Of a stretch of 64,000 bases of DNA, positions 63,739 to 64,000 are shown in pieces. Both the position numbers and the translations under genes were made by a program. The stretch is from assembly GCF_020662345.1 (NCBI RefSeq), contig NZ_VMOA01000019.1, positions 1 through 64,000 of the forward strand, given 5' to 3'. Positions within the stretch are counted from its first letter, which is position 1; every line of letters starts with the position of its first letter. The stretch comes from Methylobacterium sp. W2 (lineage in GTDB: Bacteria; Pseudomonadota; Alphaproteobacteria; Rhizobiales; Beijerinckiaceae). Below the pieces are notes generated by a model. That model was not told where the DNA came from and did not search any database. It worked only from the letters and a program-made list of their open reading frames with translations.

Positions 63739-64000
63739 CGGACGGAAACTCTGATCTGACCTGTGAAGCGGCACGAGGCCGTTGGGGAATGGCCGTGATG
63801 GAGAACGACCACCGAACGTCCTGTGCCGCGAACGTGTCGGGGCACAGTTAAGAAGTCATGCGGTCCGGGCTAGAATGTGGCGCTGCCAGATTAAATCTGG
63901 GCTTGTCCTGTACTGCAGCGCACATGCAACATCACTGCGCCGCGGCTCGTCGACGGTATGGCGGGATTATGTCCGTTGGGGTAAGCGCTGGAGGGATGAT

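Overview
The window is GC-rich DNA typical of an alphaproteobacterium of the order Hyphomicrobiales, most likely Methylobacterium or a close relative. That assignment is an inference from gene content and order: the run glyA-nrdR-ribD-ribE-ribH-nusB-thiL, kdsB next to pheA and a membrane-anchored CycM-type cytochrome c, two Omp25/TorF-type porins, a MoxR/DUF58/BatA-like operon, and a perfect CtrA-type box (TTAA-N7-TTAA) in front of ftsK. About 55 protein genes fill the window. I found no tRNA, rRNA, CRISPR array, insertion sequence or prophage.

Layout. 1-7 kb: the end of hemF, a RecD-like helicase, hslV, a chemoreceptor gene and hslU. 6-10 kb (mostly minus strand): an MBL-fold hydrolase, a small protein, a Rieske oxygenase, and an acyltransferase-3 gene broken by one in-frame TAA. 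9.9-10.15 kb: a 24-codon ORF behind a Shine-Dalgarno sequence that matches the 16S rRNA 3' end over 16 nt. 10-15 kb: a coiled-coil protein, pgeF, an outer-membrane barrel, a DUF2076 protein and an L,D-transpeptidase. 15-20 kb: cheZ, uvrC-pgsA-moaD, a GNAT and a zinc-binding ABC lipoprotein/periplasmic protein (znuA). 20-27 kb: an MsbA-like ABC exporter, galM, a YnfA protein and ftsK. 27-34 kb: a TorF-type porin, glnK-amtB, tesB, a UbiH-type hydroxylase and ppa. 34-40 kb: a small membrane protein, a GNAT, a phosphatase, kdsB-pheA, cycM and an exported FMN alpha-hydroxy-acid oxidoreductase that carries a CXXCH motif. 40-47 kb: a partial Yej-type peptide transporter operon, a GNAT and an alpha/beta hydrolase. 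47-55 kb: a minus-strand operon moxR, DUF58, BatA/DUF4159 and a vWA membrane protein, interrupted by a 4 x 198 bp tandem repeat. 55-62 kb: the riboflavin/thiamine/folate-linked cluster. 62-64 kb: a second, larger L,D-transpeptidase.

Two families of interspersed palindromic repeats occur only between genes. Family I (ends CCTCATCCTGAGG...CCTCAGGATGAGG) has three copies near 23.6, 33.1 and 49.5 kb. Family II (a 92-bp core made of CCCTCTCC...GGAGAGGG palindromes) has solo copies near 34.1 and 47.2 kb, a decayed one at 49.6 kb, and four copies inside the tandem array at 49.7-50.5 kb.

Most genes are housekeeping. The points most worth a second look are the exported FMN enzyme with a potential heme c site, the micro-ORF with the extreme Shine-Dalgarno, the CtrA box at ftsK, the nonsense-interrupted acyltransferase, the incomplete Yej operon with two binding proteins, and the expanding 198-bp array between two genes of the MoxR operon.
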